Position numbers and translations under genes: made by a program. Positions 59,974-60,100 of a stretch of 60,100 bases of DNA are shown here, one piece after another; the first letter of the stretch is position 1, and each line of letters opens with the position of its first letter. A model generated the notes under the pieces. The model did no database searches, was not told the origin of the DNA, and was given only the letters and a program-made list of their open reading frames with translations. Source of the DNA: Pseudomonas veronii (GTDB lineage: Bacteria; Pseudomonadota; Gammaproteobacteria; Pseudomonadales; Pseudomonadaceae); the NCBI RefSeq assembly GCF_001439695.1, contig NZ_JYLL01000038.1, positions 1 to 60,100 of the forward strand, in the 5' to 3' direction.

Positions 59974-60100
59974 TGTAGTGGTCTAATGAAACCGGACACC
60001 CATTTAGGCGAGAATGCTCGCCAGATCGAGGTGTCAGATGACCAAACAACGCCGCTCCTTTACTCCTGAATTCAAGCGCGAGGCTGCCGACCTTGTGCTC
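59974..60100 (+). mobile_element. Left end of an IS3-family insertion sequence
   Basis: Begins TGTAGTGGTCTAATGAAACC, the kind of TG-starting terminus found in IS3 elements of Pseudomonas, 64 bases before a transposase OrfA start. The window ends inside it. Confidence 0.65.
60038..60100 (+). CDS. IS3-family transposase OrfA, partial
   Basis: Only the first 21 codons are inside the window: MTKQRRSFTPEFKREAADLV. This is the start of the helix-turn-helix OrfA of IS3-family elements. The rest continues past the window edge. Confidence 0.75.
   Translation, partial: MTKQRRSFTPEFKREAADLVL

Noticed and set aside
1..60100. CRISPR arrays, tRNA and rRNA genes
   Set aside because: No regularly spaced direct repeats and no cloverleaf or rRNA-like sequence were seen; a tRNA search program would be needed to exclude a missed tRNA.

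Overview
The window reads as Pseudomonas chromosome, most like the fluorescens/putida group. The grounds are family-level: PtrA-like small proteins, an MreA/MrdH nickel-cadmium pair, a GC-rich Fbp-type iron ABC operon, IS66 elements and Arn-type lipid A modification. It looks like an accessory region built from several imports. Short AT-richer blocks full of gene relics alternate with clean GC-rich operons.

Layout. 1-6.4 kb: a Cu(I)/Ag(I) RND efflux operon (small Cys/Met-rich protein, cusC, cusB with a fused CusF-like domain, cusA). 6.45-11.4 kb: a long hairpin, then a complete type II CBASS anti-phage operon (Cap5 HNH-SAVED effector, CD-NTase, Cap2 E1/E2, Cap3 protease). It is flanked by a DEDDh exonuclease and an orphan AbrB-ParS/MbcA fusion. 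13-16.3 kb: an acetyltransferase, small hypothetical genes, a broken double-winged-helix Rep-like gene and a duplicated gene fragment. 16.4-23.6 kb: a GC-rich block with a four-gene operon (COG4705 membrane protein, lipoprotein, response regulator, histidine kinase) and fbpABC. 23.9-33.5 kb: relics (integrase, unknown gene, DedA gene, MFS start), a glycosyltransferase, a two-component pair plus an orphan regulator, a second COG4705 gene and two diverged copies of a ptrA/MFS module.

33.6-38.4 kb: a divergent metal locus. One arm has a His-rich secreted protein, a HupE/UreJ-type permease, a membrane-anchored periplasmic protein and a tiny His-tailed lipoprotein. The other arm has mreA, mrdH, a YqaA-type protein and a TraX-like protein. 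They share a C-tract/G-tract operator. 38.5-47.5 kb: a ModA-like binding protein, a second two-component pair, a D-Ala-D-Ala carboxypeptidase, a divergent FluC/CrcB-like protein and pstSCAB without phoU. 47.7-52.3 kb: a YidH protein, a BigR-type persulfide repressor with a split YeeE/PmpAB transporter and divergent rhodanese, then SulP plus universal stress protein. 52.7-55.6 kb: an IS66 element with an amber-mutated tnpC. 55.9-59.1 kb: an Ais/PmrG-like phosphatase, a rearrangement scar and arnT. 59.4-60.1 kb: an IS66 relic and the start of an IS3-family element.

Common themes are metal and envelope stress (Cu/Ag, Ni/Cd/Zn, phosphate, sulfide, cationic peptides) plus one phage-defence island. 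The strongest internal links are: (a) a shared two-repeat upstream box in front of two COG4705 genes 37 kb apart; (b) a tandem duplication of the ptrA-hairpin-MFS module in which one copy has decayed; (c) the divergent MrdH/HupE metal locus with its operator. No tRNA, rRNA or CRISPR array was seen.
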